The notes below the pieces were generated by a model. It saw only the letters and a program-made list of their open reading frames with translations. It did not search any database and had not been told where the DNA came from. This document shows positions 56,114 through 62,764 of a DNA stretch of 64,000 nt, one piece after another; the first letter of the stretch is position 1, and every line of letters begins with the position of its first letter. The DNA is from Azonexus hydrophilus (GTDB lineage: Bacteria; Pseudomonadota; Gammaproteobacteria; Burkholderiales; Rhodocyclaceae). Both the position numbers and the translations under genes were made by a program. The DNA lies in NCBI RefSeq assembly GCF_001956855.1, contig NZ_MTHD01000002.1, positions 744,001-808,000 on the forward strand, in the 5' to 3' direction.

Positions 56114-58003
56114 ATGACCCGAATCCAGCACCCTCTCGAACTCCTCGCGCCGGCCAAGAACGCCGATTTCGGCATCGAAGCGATCCGTCACGGCGCTGAC
56201 GCCGTCTATATCGGTGGCCCGGCTTTCGGTGCCCGCTACGGTGCCGGCAACGATGTCGGCGAAATCCAACGCCTGTGCGAGTTCGCCCATCGCTACCGGG
56301 CAAAGGTCTTCGTCGCGGTGAACACCATCCTGCACGACGACGAACTGGAAGACAGCCGCCGGCTGGCCTGGCAACTGTACGAGGCCGGCGCCGATGCGCT
56401 GATCATCCAGGACATGGGCCTGCTGGAAATGGAGTTGCCGCCGATCCAGCTCCACGCCAGCACCCAGACCGACATCCGCAATCCGGCCAAGGCCAAGTTC
56501 CTCGAAGATGCGGGCTTCTCGCAGATCGTGCTGGCGCGCGAGATGAGCATCAAGGAAATCGAGGCGGTGGCCGGGCAGACGACGCTGGCGCTCGAGTATT
56601 TCGTCCATGGTGCGCTCTGTGTCGCTTATTCGGGACAGTGCTACATCAGCCACGCCCACACCGGGCGCAGCGCCAACCGCGGCGAATGTTCGCAGGCCTG
56701 CCGGCTGCCGTACACGCTGGTCGACGACAAGGGCAAGGTGGTCACCGAGAACCAGCATCTGCTGTCGATGAAGGACAACAACCAGACCGAGAACCTGCTG
56801 GCGCTGATCGAGGCCGGCGTGTCGTCGTTCAAGATCGAGGGCCGGTTGAAGGACCTGTCCTACGTCAAGAACATCACCGCGCATTACCGCACGCTGCTCG
56901 ACGACATCATCGCTGCCAACCCGCAATACACCCGCGCTTCCAGCGGCCGTTCGACCTTCACCTTCACGCCGCAGCCGGACAAGACCTTCAACCGCGGCTA
57001 CACCGACTATTTCGCCAACGACCGCCAGGACGACATCGGCGCCTTCGATTCGCCGGCCTTTGTCGGCGAACTGGTTGGCGAGGTGGCCGAAATCGGCGCC
57101 GGCTGGATCGTCGTCAACACCGATGAAACCTTCCATAACGGTGACGGCGTCTGCTTCCACGACGCGCATGGCGATGTCCAGGGGATGCGCATCAACCGGG
57201 CGGAAGGGAAGAAACTCTACCCCGCCGAAATCCCGGCCGACCTGACCGAAGGCGCGACGCTGTTCCGCAATCGCGACCAGGAATTCGAGCGGGCGCTGGA
57301 GAAGGAATCGGCCGACCGGCGCGTGGCCGTCAAGGCGGTATTCGCTGAAGCTGCCAATGGCTTCGCGCTGACGCTGACCGACGAGGACGGCGTCAATGTT
57401 GCGGTCAACCTGCCAAAAGACACAAAAACCGGCAGCGAACTCGCCCAGAATCCGGATGCCACGCTGGCCAAGCTCAAGGAAAACCTCGGCAAATTCGGCA
57501 ATACGATGTTCGTTGCCGAATCGGTCGACGTGCAACTGACGCAACCGTGGTTCCTGCCGGTGGGCGCGATCAACGCGCTGCGCCGCGAAGCCGCCGGCAA
57601 GCTCGAAGCTGCGCGCATCGCCAGCCATCCACGCCCGCCACGCGCAGCGCCGGCAGCCGACCCGGCGCCCTACCCGCAGGACGAACTGACCTATCTCGGC
57701 AACGTCTTCAACGCCAAGGCCCGCGCTTTCTACGAGAAGCACGGCGTCAAGCTGATCGAGGAAGCCTACGAGGCCGGCAACGAAAAGGGCATGGTGTCGC
57801 TGATGATCACCCGCCATTGCCTGCGCTACAGCTTCAACCTGTGCCCGAAGGAAGTGAAGCACCTGAAGCCGGACCCGATGATGCTGATCAACGGCAACGA
57901 GAAGCTGATCCTCAAGTTCGACTGCAAGGCCTGCGAGATGCACGTGGTCGGCAAGATGAAGAAAGGCGTCAAACTGAACCTCGGCACCATCCGCCCGGCA
58001 TAA
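56114..58003 (+). CDS. rlhA: 23S rRNA 5-hydroxycytidine C2501 synthase (U32 family)
   Basis: The 629-residue length and sequence match E. coli RlhA (YdcP, 653) rather than the shorter TrhP (YegQ). Diagnostic stretches are LELLAPAKNADFGIEAI, RHGADAVYIGGPAFGARYG, DALIIQDMGLLEMELPPIQL, HASTQTDIRN and HGALCVAYSGQCYISHAHTG, then RGECSQACRLPYTL and SFKIEGRLKDLSYVKNI. The conserved cysteines there are thought to hold an iron-sulfur cluster. C-terminal cysteines (RHCLRYSFNLCPKEVK and DCKACEMHVVG) are also present. It hydroxylates C2501 of 23S rRNA with prephenate-dependent chemistry. It is in an operon with a methyltransferase and a zinc-finger gene. Confidence 0.92.
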   Translation: MTRIQHPLELLAPAKNADFGIEAIRHGADAVYIGGPAFGARYGAGNDVGEIQRLCEFAHRYRAKVFVAVNTILHDDELEDSRRLAWQLYEAGADALIIQDMGLLEMELPPIQLHASTQTDIRNPAKAKFLEDAGFSQIVLAREMSIKEIEAVAGQTTLALEYFVHGALCVAYSGQCYISHAHTGRSANRGECSQACRLPYTLVDDKGKVVTENQHLLSMKDNNQTENLLALIEAGVSSFKIEGRLKDLSYVKNITAHYRTLLDDIIAANPQYTRASSGRSTFTFTPQPDKTFNRGYTDYFANDRQDDIGAFDSPAFVGELVGEVAEIGAGWIVVNTDETFHNGDGVCFHDAHGDVQGMRINRAEGKKLYPAEIPADLTEGATLFRNRDQEFERALEKESADRRVAVKAVFAEAANGFALTLTDEDGVNVAVNLPKDTKTGSELAQNPDATLAKLKENLGKFGNTMFVAESVDVQLTQPWFLPVGAINALRREAAGKLEAARIASHPRPPRAAPAADPAPYPQDELTYLGNVFNAKARAFYEKHGVKLIEEAYEAGNEKGMVSLMITRHCLRYSFNLCPKEVKHLKPDPMMLINGNEKLILKFDCKACEMHVVGKMKKGVKLNLGTIRPA

Positions 58004-58010
58004 TAACGGC

Positions 58011-58724
58011 ATGCAACCGACTGCCTGCCCTTCCTGCCGCCAGCCGATGCACAAGCGCCGCTTCGAGCGCAATGTGCACGGCGAAGTCATCCTAGACCTG
58101 TGTTTTCACTGCCACGGCATCTGGTTCGACGAGTTCGAGAGCGTGCAGATCACGCCGGGCGGCGTCGTCGAACTGTTCCGGCTGATCCACGAGCATCGCG
58201 ACGAACAACGCCTGCCGCTGCGCGACGTGCTGCACTGCCCGCGCTGCGACGAGCGCCTGCTGCACGGGCTGGACGTGTCGAAACACGGCGGCCGCTTCAA
58301 TTACCACCGCTGCCTGCAGAAGCACGGCCGGTTCACGACCTTTGCCCAGTTGATGATCGAAAAGGGCTTCGTCCGGCAGTTGACCGGCGCAGAAATCGAC
58401 GACCTGGCCAGCAAGGTCGGCACCATCCGCTGCACCGGCTGCGGCGCACCGGTGGACATCCGCCACGATCACGCCTGCCGGCATTGCCGGGCACCGATTT
58501 CGATCCTCGATCCGCAAGCCGTGGACAAGGCGCTGGATCGCCTGCACCAGGCCGAGGAAGTCCGCAGCCGGCGCGATGTCGAAATGCTCGGCGACGCGAT
58601 CGTCATGCGCGAGCGGGAAAAATCGCGTTTCCAGCGCGAGCAGCGCGAGAATTTCAACCAGCTCGATATCGGCGACCTGATCGTTTCCGGCGTCGACCTG
58701 CTCGCGCGCATCCTGCGCCGCTGA
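58011..58724 (+). CDS. TFIIB-type zinc-finger protein
   Basis: A 237-residue protein with three cysteine-based metal sites: N-terminal CPSC...CFHCHGIWFDEFE (zf-TFIIB type, residues ~6-42), CPRCDERLLHG (~80) with HRC, and CTGCGAPVDIRHDHACRHCR (~143-162). The C-terminal ~70 residues are charged, helical, and end in a hydrophobic IGDLIVSGVDLLARILRR. The function is unknown; such proteins are thought to bind nucleic acid or protein. It begins seven bases after rlhA in the same operon. Confidence 0.82.
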   Translation: MQPTACPSCRQPMHKRRFERNVHGEVILDLCFHCHGIWFDEFESVQITPGGVVELFRLIHEHRDEQRLPLRDVLHCPRCDERLLHGLDVSKHGGRFNYHRCLQKHGRFTTFAQLMIEKGFVRQLTGAEIDDLASKVGTIRCTGCGAPVDIRHDHACRHCRAPISILDPQAVDKALDRLHQAEEVRSRRDVEMLGDAIVMREREKSRFQREQRENFNQLDIGDLIVSGVDLLARILRR

Positions 58725-58727
58725 CGT

Positions 58728-58752
58728 AAAAAAGGCGGCCCCGCGGGTCCGC
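58728..58752 (-). terminator. Terminator downstream of the OmpA-like gene
   Basis: On the minus strand GGCGG(A)CCC pairs with GGGCCGCC and is followed by six T; the mirrored A/T runs may also serve the zinc-finger gene. Confidence 0.65.
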
Positions 58753-58773
58753 CCTGGCGCCTGTCGGCGTCGC

Positions 58774-59259
58774 TTACTGGACGCGGATCTCGACGCAGCG
58801 ACCTTCTTCGGCGCTACCGCTGCCGAGCGTCGATTCCGGTTTGCGCATTTTCACGCGGTCGACCGCAACACCGCCGGCGACCAGCGCATCGCGCACGGCC
58901 AGCGCACGCTGCTTGGCCAGTTCGGCATTCATCGCCGGATCACCCGACTGGTCATGGAAACCGGACAGCAGAACGATGGCGTCAGCCTTTGCTGCCAGCG
59001 CAGCGACCGTTTGCCCGACGACGGCCTGATCGCCCTCGCCCAACGCGGCGGAACTGACGGCGAAATACACCTTGGCCAACGCTTCGCCGACCGGTGCGAT
59101 ATCGCTTTCCTCAGCGACGGCAACCATAGCAGTGGCCGGCGCGGCGGTTTGGCCGGCCTTCCAAACACCGAGTCCGACAACCAGCGCGATCACGCCGAAA
59201 ATCACACCGGCGAGAACGCCGAAGACCACACCCTGAGTTTCGTTTTCGTCTTGAGACAT
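58774..59259 (-). CDS. OmpA-like domain membrane-anchored protein
   Basis: A 161-residue protein. An N-terminal membrane helix (VVFGVLAGVIFGVIALVVGL) is followed by a linker and an OmpA_C-like peptidoglycan-associated domain from about residue 60: KVYFAVSSAALGEGDQAVVG, then LLSGFHDQSGDPAMNAELAK with QRALAVRDALVAGGV and a C-terminal cysteine (EGRCVEIRV). The domain resembles the OmpA/YiaD type and may bind peptidoglycan, but the usual arginine/aspartate pair is only partly recognisable. Function unknown. Confidence 0.78.
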   Translation of the reverse strand: MSQDENETQGVVFGVLAGVIFGVIALVVGLGVWKAGQTAAPATAMVAVAEESDIAPVGEALAKVYFAVSSAALGEGDQAVVGQTVAALAAKADAIVLLSGFHDQSGDPAMNAELAKQRALAVRDALVAGGVAVDRVKMRKPESTLGSGSAEEGRCVEIRVQ

Positions 59260-59306
59260 GCTGATTGACCTCGTTAGGAAAGAATGGAAAAAATCACTCC
59301 GGCATT

Positions 59307-59858
59307 CTACCCAGCTTGTGCGCTCAACAGTGTTTCAGGTGTCAGCTGAATCGACTGTTCGCCACCGGCCAGCCAGATCGTGCCTTCCTGGATGGTGCAG
59401 GAGAGTTTCATCGAGCGCTCGGCCAGTCGCCCCAGCGCCTGCGTTTCCTCGGCCGTCAGGCGCAGCACGGTGAGATTGGAAAAGCGCGCGAGCAGCGGCG
59501 CAACCTGCTGCCACCAGACATCGACCGAACGTGCGCCGTAGCTGAGCACGACCGCCCGGTCGGCCTTGTTGCAGCCCTTGCGGATGCGGCTTTCATCGGG
59601 CTGCCCGACTTCGATCCAGGTGCGCAGCACGCCGGACGGATCGACTTCCTGCAGCGCGCAGTCATCGTCGCTCGACAGGCCCTTGCTGAAAGCGAGATCC
59701 GGCCCGGCGTACAGCGCAAAGGCGAGGATCCGCACCATCATCCGCTCATCGGTTTCCGACGGATGACGGGCGACGGTAAATGCGTATTCGGCGAAATGCC
59801 CGCGATCAAGATCGGAGACCTGAAGTTCGGCCTTGAAGACCGTTGATTTGAGCGCCAT
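59307..59858 (-). CDS. yaeQ: YaeQ family protein
   Basis: A 183-residue protein beginning MALKSTVFKAELQVSDLDRG with the YaeQ signatures HPSETDERMMVRILAFALYA, LQEVDPSGVLRTWIEVGQPD and ESRIRKGCNKADRAVVLSYG. YaeQ has a PD-(D/E)XK-like fold; it was once proposed to compensate for RfaH and its role is unresolved. The length equals the family norm (~181). A single-gene unit. Confidence 0.93.
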   Translation of the reverse strand: MALKSTVFKAELQVSDLDRGHFAEYAFTVARHPSETDERMMVRILAFALYAGPDLAFSKGLSSDDDCALQEVDPSGVLRTWIEVGQPDESRIRKGCNKADRAVVLSYGARSVDVWWQQVAPLLARFSNLTVLRLTAEETQALGRLAERSMKLSCTIQEGTIWLAGGEQSIQLTPETLLSAQAG

Positions 59859-59948
59859 GACCAGCCCCGGAAAAAGGCGCGATTATCCCATGACGCCTCC
59901 GCCAAAGCAGACTACGATAAGTGCTGTTAACCGACCGGAGACGCCGCC

Positions 59949-60500
59949 ATGAACACCTCCCGCATCGCCTTGTGCCTGCTCGCCGCCAGCATCGCCTCGA
60001 CCGTCGGGGCCGCCGACCTGCCCAAACGCAAATCCGGTCTCTGGGAAATCCGCACGCAGATGTCCGGCATGCCTGCCGGCATGCCGGGCCAGGGACCGAT
60101 CCAGATGTGCATCGACCAGAACAGCGACAACATGACGCAGGATTCGTCCGCCCCCGGCGAAAAACCGGACTGCCCGGTGATGCAGGTCAAACCCGGCATC
60201 GGCAAGATGACCATCCATTCGGTCTGCCGCCACAACGGCACGACGGCGACGACCGATGCCGAGATCACTGGCGACTTCAACCGCAGTTACCGCAGCGACA
60301 TGATCACCCGCTTCAGCCCGCCGCAGGACGGCATGAAGGAAATGAAGATGGTCCAGGAAGCACGCTGGCTCGGCCCCTGCCAGCCGGGCCAGAAAGCCGG
60401 CGACATCATCATGCCGGGCATGGGCAAGTACAACATGCAGGAAATGATGAAGGACCCGCAGATGCGCGAGCTGATGAAACGTCAGCAACAGGCGCGCTGA
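59949..60500 (+). CDS. DUF3617 periplasmic protein
   Basis: A 183-residue protein with a clear signal peptide (LCLLAASIASTVGAAD, cleaved after AxA). The mature part has KSGLWEIRTQMSGMPAGMPG, a CIDQN segment, DCPVMQVKPGIGKMTIHSVC, and NRSYRSDMITRFSPPQDGMK, as in DUF3617. Paired cysteines probably form disulfides in the periplasm. Function unknown. The methionine-rich C-terminus (MQEMMKDPQMRELMKRQQQ) could bind soft metals, which is only a guess. Confidence 0.82.
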   Translation: MNTSRIALCLLAASIASTVGAADLPKRKSGLWEIRTQMSGMPAGMPGQGPIQMCIDQNSDNMTQDSSAPGEKPDCPVMQVKPGIGKMTIHSVCRHNGTTATTDAEITGDFNRSYRSDMITRFSPPQDGMKEMKMVQEARWLGPCQPGQKAGDIIMPGMGKYNMQEMMKDPQMRELMKRQQQAR

Positions 60501-60511
60501 ACCGGCAAAAG

Positions 60512-60715
60512 ATGCTGTTCCAGGCCGTCGACCGCAAGCGTTGCGCCAGTTGCCAGCGCTGGTCCGGCCCGCGCCAGCCCGGCGATACGCCGGAAACGGT
60601 GCAGATCGAAGCGGAAACGGTCACCGGCCTGTGCGAAGGCGGCGGCTGGCACGGCTCGGAACGCCGCGCCCGCTCGGCCTGCGGTCACTGGCTGCGCTGG
60701 CAGGAACTTAGCTGA
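60512..60715 (+). CDS. 67-residue cysteine-rich protein with CxxC
   Basis: A short reading frame 11 bases after the DUF3617 gene. It starts MLFQAVDRKRCASCQRWSGP and contains CxxC (CASC), a Cys in ETVTGLCEGG and Cys-Gly-His in SACGHWLRW, a set of ligands for one zinc ion. A frame that fits the local GC codon pattern supports it. Its end overlaps the convergent HDOD gene by eight bases. I do not recognise a family; it may be a small metal-binding protein. Confidence 0.6.
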   Translation: MLFQAVDRKRCASCQRWSGPRQPGDTPETVQIEAETVTGLCEGGGWHGSERRARSACGHWLRWQELS

Positions 60716-61550
60716 AAATCCGGGCCAGATAGCGGGCGCGGGCTTCGATCTTGCCGAACAGGTAGTTGAGATCGTCGTTCCAGTCGATCCCCAGCAGATC
60801 GCAGGCACTTTCCGAGAGATTGACGACCCGTGCCTCGTCTTGGCGCGACAGGTCGAGCGCGTTGGCCAGAACCTCGCCGACGTGGGTCGCGGCAACCAGC
60901 TTGTCGGCTGGCGGATGTGCGTCGTGGTGATGCTGAATCGCTGCCACGACAGAGGTCGGCAGGCGCCAGGCCGTCGCCAGCAGGCGGCCGATGGCGCAAT
61001 GATCGATACCGAAATGCTTGCGCTCGGCTTCAAGAATGTCGAGCGTCGGTTCGAGTGACAGGCTCAGGCGCACCATCTGGAATTCCAGCGGATAACAGCG
61101 TGCCATCCACAACTGGCCGATGTCGTGAAGCAGGCCGCAGACCAGTGCGTAATCGGTCGATATCCGGCCGAGACGCGCCAGTTCCTGCGCGGCCACGCCG
61201 ACGGCCACGCTGTGCTCCCAGAAGTGACGTCCCATCCGGCTTTCGCTGGAAAAGTTGGCCAGGCTGACGCCGAGCACCGTTTCCCTGACCTTCGACAAGC
61301 CGATCAGCGAGACGGCCACCTGCATGTCGCGCACGTCGCGCTGAGTCCGGCCGGCCATCGCCGCGGCGTTGGCGATCGACAACACGCGGGCGGTGATCAC
61401 CGGATCGCGTTCGACCAGATGGATCAAGGCGCCGAGCGTGGCGTTGTCGTCATCCAGCGTCTGCAGGATGTCGTTGACCACGCTGGGAAAGGCGGGCAAC
61501 AACGCAGCCCGGTCGACAATCTCGCTTTCACTCAGGTGCAACGGCATCAC
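60708..61550 (-). CDS. HDOD domain signalling protein
   Basis: A 280-residue protein whose HDOD domain covers about residues 10-205: LLPAFPSVVNDILQTLDDDN, LIHLVERDPVITARVLSIAN, IGLSKVRETVLGVSLAN and VCGLLHDIGQLWMARCYP. HDOD proteins are HD-like domains, usually without full metal-binding HD activity, and act in stress or c-di-GMP-related signalling. It overlaps the preceding 108-residue gene by four bases, so the two form an operon. Confidence 0.86.
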   Translation of the reverse strand: MMPLHLSESEIVDRAALLPAFPSVVNDILQTLDDDNATLGALIHLVERDPVITARVLSIANAAAMAGRTQRDVRDMQVAVSLIGLSKVRETVLGVSLANFSSESRMGRHFWEHSVAVGVAAQELARLGRISTDYALVCGLLHDIGQLWMARCYPLEFQMVRLSLSLEPTLDILEAERKHFGIDHCAIGRLLATAWRLPTSVVAAIQHHHDAHPPADKLVAATHVGEVLANALDLSRQDEARVVNLSESACDLLGIDWNDDLNYLFGKIEARARYLARIFS

Positions 61551-61873
61551 AGGCTCCGGTAAGCGAGCACGGCGGCGTACAGGCCGGCAATCGCCGGCTT
61601 GCTCCGGTCTGCCCGGGAGAAGATGGTGTCCAGACGGCTCTGGTGATGGGCGCGCTCGGCTTCACGCGCTTCGTCACTGCGCGGATCGTCTTCAGCGATG
61701 CAGGCGAATTCGCCGTGGCGCAAGGCAATCTGGCGCAGATTTGAGTCGGTCAGGACGTGACCGGCCGGCAGGGTGAAATTGGTCACGCCATGCTCGGCAA
61801 TGGCCAGCGGCGCACCGAGCACCATGCCCTCGACGACCTCTGGTAACGGGAGATAGCGCAGGTGTTGCCTCAT
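61547..61873 (-). CDS. Unknown 108-residue protein upstream of HDOD
   Basis: A 108-residue soluble protein. The N-terminal LRYLPLPEVVEGMVLGAPLA with the later LPAGHVLTDSNLRQIALRHG resembles the short domain often found N-terminal to c-di-GMP HD-GYP proteins (DUF3391-like), but I cannot confirm it. It is translationally coupled to the HDOD gene (four-base overlap), so it may be its regulatory partner. A TTGAT-N6-ATCAA palindrome lies 25 bases upstream of its start. Confidence 0.62.
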   Translation of the reverse strand: MRQHLRYLPLPEVVEGMVLGAPLAIAEHGVTNFTLPAGHVLTDSNLRQIALRHGEFACIAEDDPRSDEAREAERAHHQSRLDTIFSRADRSKPAIAGLYAAVLAYRSL

Positions 61874-61897
61874 GATTCCAGAATACCCATGCTCAGG

Positions 61898-61913
61898 TTG
61901 ATATTTAAATCAA
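61898..61913. promoter_or_regulatory. Palindrome TTGAT-N6-ATCAA in a divergent intergenic region
   Basis: TTGAT (61898-61902) and ATCAA (61909-61913) flank ATTTAA, between the HDOD operon and the rhodanese gene. It resembles an FNR/CRP-type operator but the spacing is six instead of four bases. Confidence 0.35.
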
Positions 61914-61967
61914 ATTTTGTATTTTTTTAACATCAAGGTCAAGGCAATCCTGCCTTGCGACAAGCTA

Positions 61968-61973
61968 TATAAT
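61968..61973 (+). promoter_or_regulatory. -10 element of the rhodanese gene
   Basis: A perfect TATAAT, 41 bases before the ATG at 62015; no good -35 element is visible. Confidence 0.5.
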
Positions 61974-62014
61974 CAGTCACTGATTTTCATTCGATACCGG
62001 ATTTGCCAAGCATC

Positions 62015-62458
62015 ATGCGCCAATTTCTCATTGCCTCCAGCATAGCCTTCTTTTGCCTGTTCGCCCGCGCCGAAGTGATCGACATCGACAACCGCGAACT
62101 CGCCCGCCTGATCCAGGAGGGCGTACCGGTCATCGATATCCGCCTGCAGTCCGAGTGGGAGCAGACCGGCATCGTCGCCGACAGCCACCTGTTCACCTTC
62201 TTCGACGAACGCGGCCGTGCCGATCCTGCCGGCTGGCTGGCCAAGGTGAAACCGGTTGCTGGCCCCGGGCAGCCGGTCATCGTCATCTGCCGCACCGGCA
62301 ACCGGACCAAGGCAGTCAGCCAGTTCCTGTCGCAGCAGGCCGGCTACAGCAAGGTGTACAACGTGCGCGCCGGCATCATGGGCTGGCTGCGGGCCAGTGG
62401 CCCGGCCGTTCCGGCGACGCAATCGATCGCCGCCTGCCGGACGGCAAAAACCTGCTGA
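62015..62458 (+). CDS. Exported rhodanese-like sulfurtransferase
   Basis: A 147-residue protein from the ATG at 62015. It has a signal peptide (FLIASSIAFFCLFARAE) and a single rhodanese domain: VPVIDIRLQSEWEQTGIVAD, active-site loop CRTGNR with Cys92, and YNVRAGIMGWLR. It would transfer sulfur or handle redox thiols in the periplasm. The active-site loop has the length of a sulfurtransferase (six residues). The C-terminal tail has two more cysteines (AACRTAKTC). A single-gene unit upstream of the ilv leader. Confidence 0.88.
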   Translation: MRQFLIASSIAFFCLFARAEVIDIDNRELARLIQEGVPVIDIRLQSEWEQTGIVADSHLFTFFDERGRADPAGWLAKVKPVAGPGQPVIVICRTGNRTKAVSQFLSQQAGYSKVYNVRAGIMGWLRASGPAVPATQSIAACRTAKTC

Positions 62459-62552
62459 CCGGAAATAACCCTATGCATCCCGTTGTTGTTTTTTCAAACG
62501 ACTTCGGCGATAGTTGCGCTTCGCTGATTTTTCACTGTACCCGAGAAACCGC

Positions 62553-62666
62553 ATGAACGCCTTCGACAATTTCCGCTCCGTTGCTGCCCGCGCAGTTTCG
62601 CTGCTGGTCGTCGTACGCGTAATTAAGGTAGGCGTCGTTACGCACGCGCCGTCGCGGACCGGGTAA
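62553..62666 (+). CDS. Branched-chain-amino-acid leader peptide of the ilv operon
   Basis: A 37-codon reading frame starting MNAFDNFRSVAARAVS, followed by LLVVVRVIKVGVV. Twelve of its residues are Val, Leu or Ile, ten of them within those 13 positions (residues 17-29). It lies 98 bases before the acetolactate synthase ATG and 28 bases before a strong terminator hairpin. This is the classic layout of an attenuation leader: ribosomes stalling at Val/Leu/Ile codons when those tRNAs are uncharged would prevent the terminator from forming. GAGA before the ATG can act as a ribosome site. It is too short for normal gene prediction. Confidence 0.85.
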   Translation: MNAFDNFRSVAARAVSLLVVVRVIKVGVVTHAPSRTG

Positions 62667-62694
62667 GCAGAAGCAGCAGACAGTTTCCCCCAAA

Positions 62695-62722
62695 CCCCGC
62701 CGGCGCAACCGGCGGGGTTTTT
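62695..62722 (+). terminator. ilv attenuator terminator
   Basis: CCCCGCCGG (62695-62703) and CCGGCGGGG (62709-62717) form a perfect 9-bp stem with a 5-base loop, followed by TTTTTG. It lies between the leader peptide and the acetolactate synthase gene, with AAGGAG then leading to the ATG. Confidence 0.9.
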
Positions 62723-62764
62723 GTTTGGACCTCCCGGAATCGCCAGAACCCCAAGGAGCTCCAG

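Noticed and set aside
61898..61913. Canonical FNR box
   Set aside because: FNR requires TTGAT-N4-ATCAA; the spacer here is six bases.
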